Shown here piece after piece: positions 54,641-64,000 of a DNA stretch of 64,000 nucleotides. Both the position numbers and the translations under genes were made by a program. This DNA is from Enoplosus armatus (taxonomy: Eukaryota > Chordata > Actinopteri > Centrarchiformes > Enoplosidae). The stretch is from contig NC_092195.1 of the NCBI RefSeq assembly GCF_043641665.1, positions 15,591,774 through 15,655,773 of the forward strand. The letters run 5' to 3'. Below the pieces are notes generated by a model, which saw only the letters and a list, made by a program, of their open reading frames with translations, did not search any database and was not told the origin of the DNA. Numbering within the stretch: position 1 is the stretch's first letter; every line of letters begins with the position of its first letter.

Positions 54641-57640
54641 ATACTCCGTCTTATGAGTCTTCCTTTCAAAGTCTGATTTACGATGCCATAAAATCCTTCA
54701 TGACGAAGCGTTTTAACCCCTTTACTGACAACACCAGCTCCTCTGTTGCTGGGCAACAAGCTGGATCCAGTGACTTGAAGGGCATGTTGATCCCCGTTAA
54801 CAGTCCCCCACCTTCTTGACGTTGAACCACTTTGTGTGATTTTTTTAAAAAAATTTTTTAATGTACCTGGGCGGCCATTTTGTGGTACCAAGGTCCTCTG
54901 ACATGTTGCTGACACTCAAGTGTTTACAGCTCGTTTGAGTTTGACCTCCTTCTAACCTGCAGTAAGAGCTATGGGTGTCCTGAACTACAGTAGAACGGTC
55001 AAAGGCATCATTAATAACAACTGACACGGTGCTGGCAGGTGCCCACTTTAAGTCTTATTTTGAAAATATCTACATTTAAGGCACTATATTTTAAAATTAT
55101 TTACTCCATATTAGGTATTCTTTCTTATTTAACAAAGTTTCACTTGTGTTAAACCTCATAAAGCACTATGTTCCTCCCTTTTTTCTCCTTGAATAGCTTT
55201 AAAGTTGTTTAAAGCATCTTATTCATCACTTAGTTATGGCTATACCAGTCCATCAAATGGAAATATTCAAGATGTCTTATGCATCATTTTACACACATTT
55301 CCCCCAAATTTTGATTTATTTCTGTTGTTTTTTACTCTTCTTCTGTCTGTTCCTTTTATTTTCTTTTATTGTCAAGCACTTTGTGACACTCTTCATTTAA
55401 AAGGTGATATATATCTAAACGTAACTATTTACTAGAGAAGAATTGAAATAACAAAAACATACCAGTAATAAACTAAAACCTTAATTACAACCTGAGCTAA
55501 CAAAAAGGACTCTAAATATATACATGTTCCCTGGTACAGGAATATGAGGCACTGTAATAGTAAAGAGATTAGTATTGAAATATCAGATACTGCTCACTTG
55601 CACTTATACAGTACACATGCACCCATGTGCCCATCTCCCACCCATACACTTTATCCCTTTAACTATACTAATCTCATTCTTTTGTCCAGAGACTTTAGGA
55701 GGTGACATTTGCTGTGAGATGTTGAATGGACTTAAACATGCTGCTGCCTTCAGAGCAGACCATTGTGCTCCCTTCTCTCTCCATCTGAACTTAGCCCTGG
55801 AGGGACCAGATCAGTGCGTATTTAATTAAAGCATGAGTAATGCACTAGGTGGCTAGATAATCCCTTTTAGTCCCGATACCCCCTCAGCTAATAATTATTA
55901 CACGGTTTGTGTTTCCTCACAAGGGGTGTTCTGTCTGTCTCCCTTTCAGTTTTTTTTTGCTACCTTTTGCTCCTTCTCCAACCCTTGTTTTCTGGTTTTC
56001 CTCTCTGCTTGTCTTTCTCCATTCACTTCATCCTTCTCTCTCTCCCTGTCTTGCTCTTGCTGTTCTCTCATGTTCAAGGTTCAAGCCCCTGCAGCATTGA
56101 CGAGATGATGCACTGTGAACCTGCTGTCAGCTTCAAGGTAATCTGTGTTGCCTGCCGTTTTTTATGCACGAGGCCTCAATAACATGCAACAGCACCATGT
56201 ACAGTATGCTTTTGTTTGATATTTTATTTGAATCTTCTTCTCGCTGCTCTCCAATAAAGGTTTGCGGCTGTGGCGACCACATGACGTTGAGCAAAATGAT
56301 AAGATGGCATTGCCTTGTGATGAATGTTTTTGAATTTACAATAATGTTTTGTGGTTTGAGTACATCAATATGAAAAAGCTGTTTGAAATCAAACATTCTC
56401 CACCAGCTTGCCTTCATGTGATCAATACATTCTGTTGTTTCTCTATTCACTATTCATTTCTCTATTGGTTTATTTTTAATTCTTTCATATAATGTCAAAT
56501 GTATAATTCAGCAACAGAGCAGGGAAAAGCGTATTCATCTCACTACCTGCCTCCACCCACTCACCATCACTACTCTCGTCCCAATTAAACACACCAAGAA
56601 GACAGGCTGGATGATTATGGAGAAACTCATTTCCAAATGGCATGCCTCAGTTGGTTTGGCGATATGGCAGATGGGGATTGTAAGAGTAACGCTCATTCAT
56701 CCTGGCAAGCTAACCAGCACTCCGTCTGCAATTAGGAAGTTGTGGGCAGTCAAGTGAACTTGACACGGCGTTTTTCATATCAGTGTTGCATGTTGCAGAT
56801 AGGGTGTTTTTTTTAGAGAAAGAGAATAAGTGAAAAGAAATGACTCCAGGTTATTATTACACAAAATGTGTTCCAGATAAAAGGAAATTGAAATCCAGCC
56901 TGTAACCTCAAATTTGAATGAATAATGTAAATTAAGTAATAGGCATCCTAATCTACTTTTCAGCCCCACTCAAGCCTGAAGGCAAAGCTTTTCTTTTTTT
57001 CCAATAAAGCTCTTACTTCCAGTGTCTGTAAGTCAGAGCAGTAATTCTGCTGCATGGCAGAGCACATGCTGAAGAAGCAGCTTTGTATAGCCTGCTATTT
57101 CTGACACCTCTTGTATTTCAAATTAATGTGAATTCGGTTGGCTCACAAAATAATCCAAGCACAGCTGTACATCATAAGTAATGGATGGATGGATACATTG
57201 AAGGATTTGGTTTAACACAGAGTAGACAACATATCCATTTATGGGATGAATTTAAATTATGCTTACAAAAAAAGTTATAATGACCCATGAGAAGCAATCA
57301 TGTGGCGTGAATTGGCCTGGGGGCTGATGAAGTCAGATGTGTGACATGGCTGTTATATAACAGTAGGCCAGCATATGGCGCTGTTACCCTAAGGAGCATG
57401 AATGAAATGTGCAGTGCGTCTTGCTTTACCGTAATGTATAACCCTAAATGAAACATTTGGAGGGAGGATGTCAATTTCAAATATAAATATGGGTTGACTT
57501 TAATCTTAGGGGATATGACATTTCAGTTCGTGTAAATCATAATATCTTCCTCCTGTTAAAAATCACATTAAATTACTAAAAGATAAAACATTTTCAAGTG
57601 GCGCCTCTACTACATCATTTTCCGCCACCAGTCGCGGTGT
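54641..57640. other. Spacer between slc30a8 and med30
   Basis: About 3 kb with no credible exon. A LINE tail lies at 55300-55425 and a CT-rich stretch at 55925-56085. Low-repeat, motif-rich blocks are at 55675-55905 and 56500-56770. The rest shows nothing notable. Confidence 0.5.
55300..55425 (+). repeat. LINE 3' tail (L2/RTE-like)
   Basis: Ends with GTCAAGCACTTTGTGACACT then a TTTAAAAGGTGATATAT tail, the typical 3' end of teleost LINE copies. The upstream part is truncated. Confidence 0.55.
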
Positions 57641-57737
57641 CAAGCCCACTTCTCGCGATACTCGCGGCAGCTGAGATCCTAGGAGCAGAGCAGGGAACTT
57701 GACATGTCAACAAAACAGATAAATTATCACCACACAG
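57640..57737 (+). promoter_or_regulatory. med30: Probable med30 promoter and non-coding exon 1 with TCTCGCGA motif
   Basis: TCTCGCGATA at 57651-57660 carries the TCTCGCGA core bound by BANP at vertebrate CpG promoters. The surrounding sequence is richer in CpG than its flanks. A donor (CACACAG then GTAACA) ends a possible non-coding exon at 57737, and an acceptor at 58260-58261 would join it to the exon with the start codon. Confidence 0.5.
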
Positions 57738-58468
57738 GTAACATTACACGCTGTCTAATGTGCTATTAAATAAATATGAACACTCACTGCGATGTTAAGT
57801 TTCACGTCGTGCCGGAAAAATCAGCCGACACAAATAAATGAACCGAGAGAAAGCTGAAGTGTCGTGTGGTGTGACTGCCCACTTAGCTTTGGTGACAAGC
57901 AGTCCACTTTTACATGTTAGCTAATTAACCCGTTATCAGGCTGAACGCATTTGGGTGTGGTATTTAAAGTCCAGGATCGCATCTAACGGACTTGTACTGA
58001 TTTTAAGGCACGTTTAACTGTTTCTGAAAGCCCGGTATACAACTTATATTAAATGCTATAACGTTAGCTCAGAGACTTTATCAGTGTTGAGTGTTTTTAG
58101 CTTGACGGCGTTTCGTTTTAGTTGATTTGGAACAGCTATGAAGCTTTCAGAGAGCGAGAGTGTATAAATGGTAATAACTATACTACTGTGGCTTACTGAT
58201 GATACGTTATTTGTTATGCCAATATCTTTAAACATTAATGTGACTACCATTTTCTTTTTAGACACTTTCATCTGAGAAGAAGTGCAGTGACTTCCATTAA
58301 CTGCCAACTTCCTTCCTCGTCCTTTTTGATTTCCCTCTACATTTTCCTCTCCCATTCCTGTAAAACACTTCATGAAGGCATGTAAGGGTGTGCTGGTGTG
58401 GAATAGCCTGACAGGTAACCTCACCTGGACCTAGACCTCCTCCACCAGCATCTTCACCTGCTGTCTCC

Positions 58469-61034
58469 ATGACAACCCCTCCGCTAGTGACGTCTTTTGG
58501 CGGGCAGCCTCCACCACAGCAGCAGCAACAGCAGCAAGCCCAGGCAGCACGTGATGTCAACACAGCCTCGCTGTGTCGCATTGGCCAGGAGACTGTCCAA
58601 GACATTGTCCTCAGGACCATGGAGATCTTTCAGCTCCTCAGGAACATGCAGGTCTGTCTCGCTCTGTCTCTCTGCCCACGCACCTGTCAGATGTGGTTAC
58701 ACTCTCCTTTCAGTTCCTCTTCTTCTGTCTGTCATATTTTATGCACATTTTTCCAATAGCCCTAACGCCACTACAAGACACTTAATACCATAAAAAACAA
58801 GGGTATGAGAGGAGTAAAAACTGCAATATGGAGACACAACATTATTGAACAGATCTATACAAAAGATAAAATGGCAGAATATAATCATGGAGAGCCAAAA
58901 GATTAGAAAGACTAAAATAGTAATAATAGGTCTGATGTTAATATGACAGAAGCACTATTGTGCAAATAACAAAACAGCTGTCACTCAGGAAGGCAATTCT
59001 TTAAAAATTTGATTTGAGTTTTGATGCAGGATTTATAAACAGACAGTGGAAGCTGACTGATTAATAAATGGAAGGCTGTTCCACAGCCGAGACATCAGTA
59101 CGGACAGCGAAAAGCTCGACCAACCCTTGATTTTAAACTTAAACTCAGGATCAGCTCACCAGTGTACCAGATTAGTTTATCGGTGGATCAAAGAGGCATT
59201 TAGGGACAGTAGAAAGTTTAAAGTTCATGTAATCTGGTGACCATGTAAGGCTTCATATGGATTCTAACAGAAATGTGCAAAGAAAACAAATGCAAAGAAA
59301 TTAAAATTGTGGATAATGTAGGAATAGAGTTTGGTTGTAGTCAGTAGCCTGCCTGCAGACTTCTGCACAATTTGAAGCTGGGCTGCAAGCTCATATTGTG
59401 TTGCTGAAAGTGTACAAATAACACCAAGGAATAAGGGGTCCAAGCAGTGGTTGCATTTGTGAGGTGAGGCTGGTGAATAGTGCCTCTTTTATTCCCAGAG
59501 TTGAACAGCAACATCCAATCTCTCACATATGCTAAGCAGCTTTTTAGTGTTGCCAGATTGTTGAAATCAAATATTTTGGCAGAGTAGTCGTGCATATTTC
59601 CCAACAGTGATGTTGTATGACAAGTGGTGTCAAAGTGTTTATGGTAAGAAATCCAACACTCGCTAAGCAGGGGTTTTGCTCTCTTGGGTTTCCAGTGATT
59701 TCTCTGTGTTGAAGGGGCACTGCTTTTTCTCTTTGTTGTCAGGATGTAGAAGGAGCTATTGTAGATAAAGAGCAATGATCAGGGCCGCAGACAAACTTTT
59801 TGTTCTACATTTGTTATTGGTGAAACTAATCTTTTTGTTCAGAGACATAATGTCATCAGAAACATTAATGTACAGTCCTTATGAGTCATAAAGAAACTGT
59901 ACATAACACGGCACATACGTGCAATCAAGTGATGGTGGAAAGTTGTTGAATTACTTTAAAAGTAAAGCGTGGATTACTTAAGCATTTTATTCAGGATATC
60001 AGGAGTTTGTTTATCAGTTTGCTCTGCGGTTCACATGTAGTTCAGCTCTGACGATGTCCTGAAGACGAGGTCAGCATGAGTTTATCATGGATGTCTGCTT
60101 GCTCCTCTGAGATGCTCCTCCTGCACCTTGTTAAAATCACAGCCAGAGACGGGCCAAACAAGCACACCTCAGCCACAGAATGTACAAACAGCATTGTTGT
60201 GACTTGTTTTTTTAGATCACAGGCTGTCTTTATACTCATAAAAAATCTTCATTTATCTTCTCCTGCCTGCCTCTCTCTCTCTCTCTCTCTCTCCCTCTGT
60301 CTGTCTGTCTCCCCCCTGCTTCTCTGTGTCTCTCTCTTCGCTTTACTTGCCCTGAAGGCAGGCTTGTTTCATGTTATGTAGGATGTTTATAATCAGACAG
60401 TGCTGTCTCAGAGGTGTGTCGATCCTCTCAACAACAAAAAAAATATGTCTTGTTACTTGTTACTACATCCATTGTAGTTAAAAGCTGGTGATGCTGCCTC
60501 AGTATGAGAGTGAGTGAAAACATTCAAAGTGCAGCAGCTGAAGCAGTTAACCTTTGATGCAGTTTGGTAATTTTAAACTGTGATTTTATTATTATCAAGA
60601 CCAGTTACCATATTGTTGCATGAACACAAACATGTTAAACATATTTTTAAGGTCTCTATAGCTCTCTATAAGCAGAGAGGAAACTTTGTGATCGGTGTAA
60701 ATGAAAGTGCATCTACTGTGCTTCTAATGAACTGTTACCAATTTGAGAATAACACAGGGTTTGTGGTGCTTTTGGCAGTCAGTGGGGATCAATGGCTGTT
60801 GCTTTTTATTAACACTAGCAAAAATGTAGCCTTGTGCTTCGCTTAACACAACGTTTCCTCTGTGGTGCTTCTCAGCTTCCTAATGGAGTCACTTACCATC
60901 CAAACACCCACCAGGACAGGCTGGGAAAACTGCAGGAGCACCTACGGATGCTCTCTGTGCTGTTCCGCAAGCTGCGCCTCGTCTACGACAAATGCAATGA
61001 AAACTGTGCCGGAATGGACTCCATACCTCCAGAG
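58469..61034 (+). CDS. med30: Mediator complex subunit 30 (MED30), 3' partial
   Basis: Metazoan-specific Mediator subunit that helps RNA polymerase II respond to activators. Two coding exons are visible, 58469-58651 and 60876-61034, joining in phase 0 to 114 residues of about 180-190. The N-terminus (MTTPPLVTSFGG) leads into a glutamine run from CAG/CAA codons. The strongly conserved block then begins ARDVNTASLCRIGQETVQD, continues IFQLLRNMQLPNGVTYH, and goes on through LSVLFRKLRLVYDKCNENC to GMDSIPPE. The next exon should start QLIPYVEE in other vertebrates and was not found before the window end. The last 2.97 kb is therefore intron. Confidence 0.95.
59000..59800. repeat. Probable degraded retroelement in med30 intron 1
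   Basis: GGAAGGCTGTTCCACAGC, with GACAGCGAAAAGCTC after it, is a phrase seen in a common teleost LINE-associated repeat. The remainder lacks intact frames. The minus-strand frame at 59341-59775 has no recognisable domain. The family is uncertain. Confidence 0.3.
60270..60293. repeat. (CT)n microsatellite
   Basis: CT run in a pyrimidine-rich part of med30 intron 1. Confidence 0.85.
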
Positions 61035-62421
61035 GTGAGACATGGCGACAACTGACAAGATTTCACAAAATGTTGTTTGTTGTGTAATATTAATGTGATT
61101 GGAAGGCAAGGGTGTGTGTGCGGTTATGACTGAAATGTGATCAGTTGTTTGGGCCTGTTTGAACAAAGGTAATAATTTAAACCATTCACACAATGAAGTC
61201 TTATTGACTTGGATCAAAACCTCTTGACTGAGAAGGAACCAAAGTATCATGGTAATGTTACGGTCCTAAACACAAAATACATGGGTGTCTCTGAGTGTTG
61301 CTGTTGTCGCCCACTGCAGGTGTGTGTTGCCTTTTCTCAGGTACAATATATGTAGCCAAACAGCACTGGCACCATATTTATGCTATATAAATCCCAGAAC
61401 CCGAGCATGGGAAATCACCCCTTCCTAAAAAGTGACTGCCATGTTGACCCTGACTAGGACACTTAACCTGCGGAGGTCCCCCTGTGGCTGCCAATACAGT
61501 GTAACATGCACAAATATATTACAGTATAAAGATGATGGTGCTGAAGAAGATTGTGCATGTTTGGCACAACACTTTACTGGAAGAATCATTGCCATGATTT
61601 ACTCAGTAATTTGTGCTTAGATGAGAGATTGTAGCAACTTAAAATGTAACATCTTTGTAAAATATAGTAGAAATGTCCCTTTAAATGGATTGAAATGTAA
61701 TAATGCAATAAAACACATGCTTATATTAGCTAAAAAGGATAATTTTGTAATGATATTGACCACTGATGACTTTCTTTTTATTTATTTGCATTTTATTACA
61801 TCATCACTTTACACACAAATTAGTACATACTTATATTATAGTTTACCCCCAATATGAAGTAATAAATTGCTTTTAATGTAACTGTATTTTATTTAGTTAA
61901 TTTTTATTTACACAGGGTTGGCTGAGCATGCACGGTCTATTACAGCAATGTCCTGTTAACACTTCAGCAGAACAATAGAAACAGTCAATAAATAAAATAG
62001 AAATAAGATACAGACTCAGTGAAGAACAGTCACAGGCAGACGGAGAACATTGTTTACTTCATTCTTGATCCATTTGTAGTAGAAGGACATATTCTGAGGT
62101 TTTATTGCAGTTCCGTTGCTGCTGACATGCTATCCTACCTCAACCAACCTCAAATCAAGTTATGCTTTTAATACGTATCCTGTACTCCTCCCTCTGCAGT
62201 TAGATCTTACACCAAGTGGTTGCAACTGCTGTGGTGTAGTGGTGGACGACGTGACTGATTGATCCTTCCCCATGCTGTATATGCTTGTCAAAATTTCTTT
62301 TGTGCTCTCAGCCACTGCTTCCTCATACAGCCCAGCTCTTCACACAAACTGCCTGCTAAATTAGGAAGCAGTTAGTTTAAAGGAAGTAGGCCATTGTTAC
62401 TGCCACACCCCCTTGCTCGCT

Positions 62422-62425
<4 letters not shown>

Positions 62426-62482
<57 letters not shown>
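62426..62482. repeat. (CA)n microsatellite
   Basis: About 28 CA units in med30 intron 2. Confidence 0.95.
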
Positions 62483-62488
<6 letters not shown>

Positions 62489-62787
62489 ATCTTTACCCTG
62501 GGGGACTCTTATCTCACCTGCTCCCTCTAGGTCTGTCTTTTCTCCGCTCGCAGCAGATTCATTGGCCGCTTCAGGTGAGTCTCCAGAGTCTCTTTACCGC
62601 TGGTTACGGTCACCATCCACCTTCAGGAACAACAGCACTCCAGCTCAGCCGCACTCCATCCCTGCCTGCCTGCACACACGCACAGAAATACACATGCATG
62701 TGCGCACTGTAGCACTTACACACCAAAGACATGCATGTGGTGCACTGTAGCATGTCACAAAGGCATTTTCTTTCAACTTACACATAC

Positions 62788-62791
<4 letters not shown>

Positions 62792-62842
<51 letters not shown>
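62792..62842. repeat. (CA)n microsatellite
   Basis: About 25 CA units, 310 bases after the previous CA run and on the same strand. Confidence 0.95.
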
Positions 62843-62845
<3 letters not shown>

Positions 62846-63559
62846 GCTCACTGGCTCACTGGGCATGCAGTGTTCGAGGCTCCATGCAGGGCTACAGCTA
62901 GACTATCCACCACTGTTTGATTGGATTTATGACTGCGGCAGTCCCTTCCCAATTTCTACAGATTGGCTCGGAGCTAATCTCTCTCACCAGACTCCTACTG
63001 AGGATAAAGGAGGATGTGGGAGGAGACCAGTCTTAAATTGGAACAAATTTGTGATGGCTGCCACCGTGTACATTTTCCGCATTGAATAATACAGTTGCTC
63101 GGAAGCATTTCGAATGATCTATCCTCCGGTTGTTCAAAATGACTCTCGTCTGCAGTTCCGCGCCTAAATCAAAGTCTATGAGGGGTTCACTTTGACATTT
63201 TCCTTTGCTGTAATGTTGTAAACCCTTATTAAGTCATTACACCATCTAGCTATTTCTCTCCCTTTTATTTCCACCTTATTTAAATGTTTATTTGTTTCCC
63301 CTTGAGGGCTGAGACCCAGCCCAGTGCTGACCAACCAATAGCTCAGCTCTCACCATGTTTGTCTGGGGCTGAGGGTTGTTGATTTTGGCCCTAGCACGCA
63401 TGCCATTTATCATCTCAGAGAATTCAGGTGCCTGCCCGACAGCCGCTCACTATTGGCTGCCCCTAAACAGGAAGTGGAATCAATGACTCGGCCAGTGTGA
63501 CCTCATTGCAGCCTAATTAGCAACAGACCCGTTTAATGAACAGCTGGACCAAATGCACA

Positions 63560-63985
63560 CGTCAGCGTTTTTTCCCTTTTTCTCTCCAGCTGTCACTCGT
63601 TGCTGCCCCGTTGCAGCTTTTTCCTCCCTCTTTTTTCTCAAATTCTCACACTTTTCTCCTTCTTTCTGTATTTCTTTTCTCTTCCTCCTATCCTCCTTTT
63701 TCCACCTTTCGTCTTCTTTCTCTCTCTGATAGCTGCTCGATATTGACTCTCTCTCCATTTCCTTCTCTCTCACTCTCTTTAAATCTATTTGTTCACTTTG
63801 GCTTTGTTTCACTCTCTTTATCTTAGCTCTATCTTCTGCTTTTCATCTGTTCCTCTTTCTCTGTCTTCCTCCCTTCTGTCATTTCCTGCTCTGAACAGCC
63901 ATGCCTTTTAATTTCCCTCTCCCCTTACACGTTCACCCCTCTATTTTCTTATTATTTTGTTTTTTTTTTGCGGTTTGTCTTTTCT
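63560..63985 (+). repeat. Long polypyrimidine tract
   Basis: Over about 420 bases the plus strand is dominated by C and T (tttctc, cctcc, ctctct runs) with few purines. It gives long spurious frames on both strands. Confidence 0.75.
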
Positions 63986-64000
63986 ACCCTTTTCCTTTTG

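Larger units (their letters stand above)
61035..64000 (+). other. med30: med30 intron 2 (partial)
   Basis: No further med30 exon was recognised. It contains two CA microsatellites, a low-repeat motif-rich block at 63.36-63.54 kb, and a pyrimidine-rich tract from about 63.56 kb to the window end. Confidence 0.6.

Noticed and set aside
59341..59775. 144-residue minus-strand frame in med30 intron 1
   Set aside because: Falls in repeat-like sequence and shows no conserved motif or reverse-transcriptase block.
62394..62750. Frames of repeated Thr-His and mirrored Val-Cys residues
   Set aside because: Translations of CA microsatellites; the same explains frames at 39924-40154 and 62645-62866.

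Overview
The window is nuclear DNA of a ray-finned (teleost) fish. Eight multi-exon, vertebrate-type genes are split by GT-AG introns. Protein matches are closest to fish and other vertebrate families. Introns and spacers carry CA microsatellites and degenerate copies of transposon families typical of percomorph-like fish. No prokaryotic, viral or CRISPR feature was seen. Product names rest on reading spliced exons by eye against remembered family sequences; exon sets were checked for reading phase and total length.

Layout. 1-3734: non-coding, upstream of or within the first intron of the next gene. 3735-12915 (+): slc44a4, 21 exons, lacking only its first coding exon. 12916-16446: spacer with a CTCF-like site and a duplicated segment. 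16447-24241 (-): rnf5, an ER-anchored RING ubiquitin ligase with a 19-base microexon and a CpG-rich first exon. 25786-27215 (+): utp23, an rRNA-processing factor. 29165-34295 (-): rad21, the cohesin kleisin, with a probable non-coding first exon near 35.6 kb. 38653-39219 (+): aard. 41079-44085 (-): a second AARD/FAM167-type gene facing it. 47160-53975 (+): slc30a8, the secretory-granule zinc transporter ZnT8. 58469-61034 (+): the first two coding exons of med30; the rest lies beyond the window.

The order and orientation utp23(+), rad21(-), aard(+), slc30a8(+), med30(+) match human 8q24. slc44a4 and rnf5 belong to the human MHC class III region on 6p21, so the window spans a junction between two human linkage groups. 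The genes do not form one pathway: they are housekeeping genes (utp23, rad21, med30, rnf5) interleaved with tissue-restricted ones (slc44a4 in epithelia, slc30a8 in islets, and aard).

The observations most worth a second look are the aard pair with a shared intron position, an expanded His-rich loop in ZnT8 and a valine at the site of the human diabetes-risk residue, loss of the second separase motif in Rad21, the rnf5 microexon, a G-quadruplex motif flanked by E-boxes in rnf5 intron 1, an intact hAT-type MITE with target-site duplication, and a possible unlabelled terminal exon at 44.7-45.1 kb. I found no evidence of a wholly new biological system.
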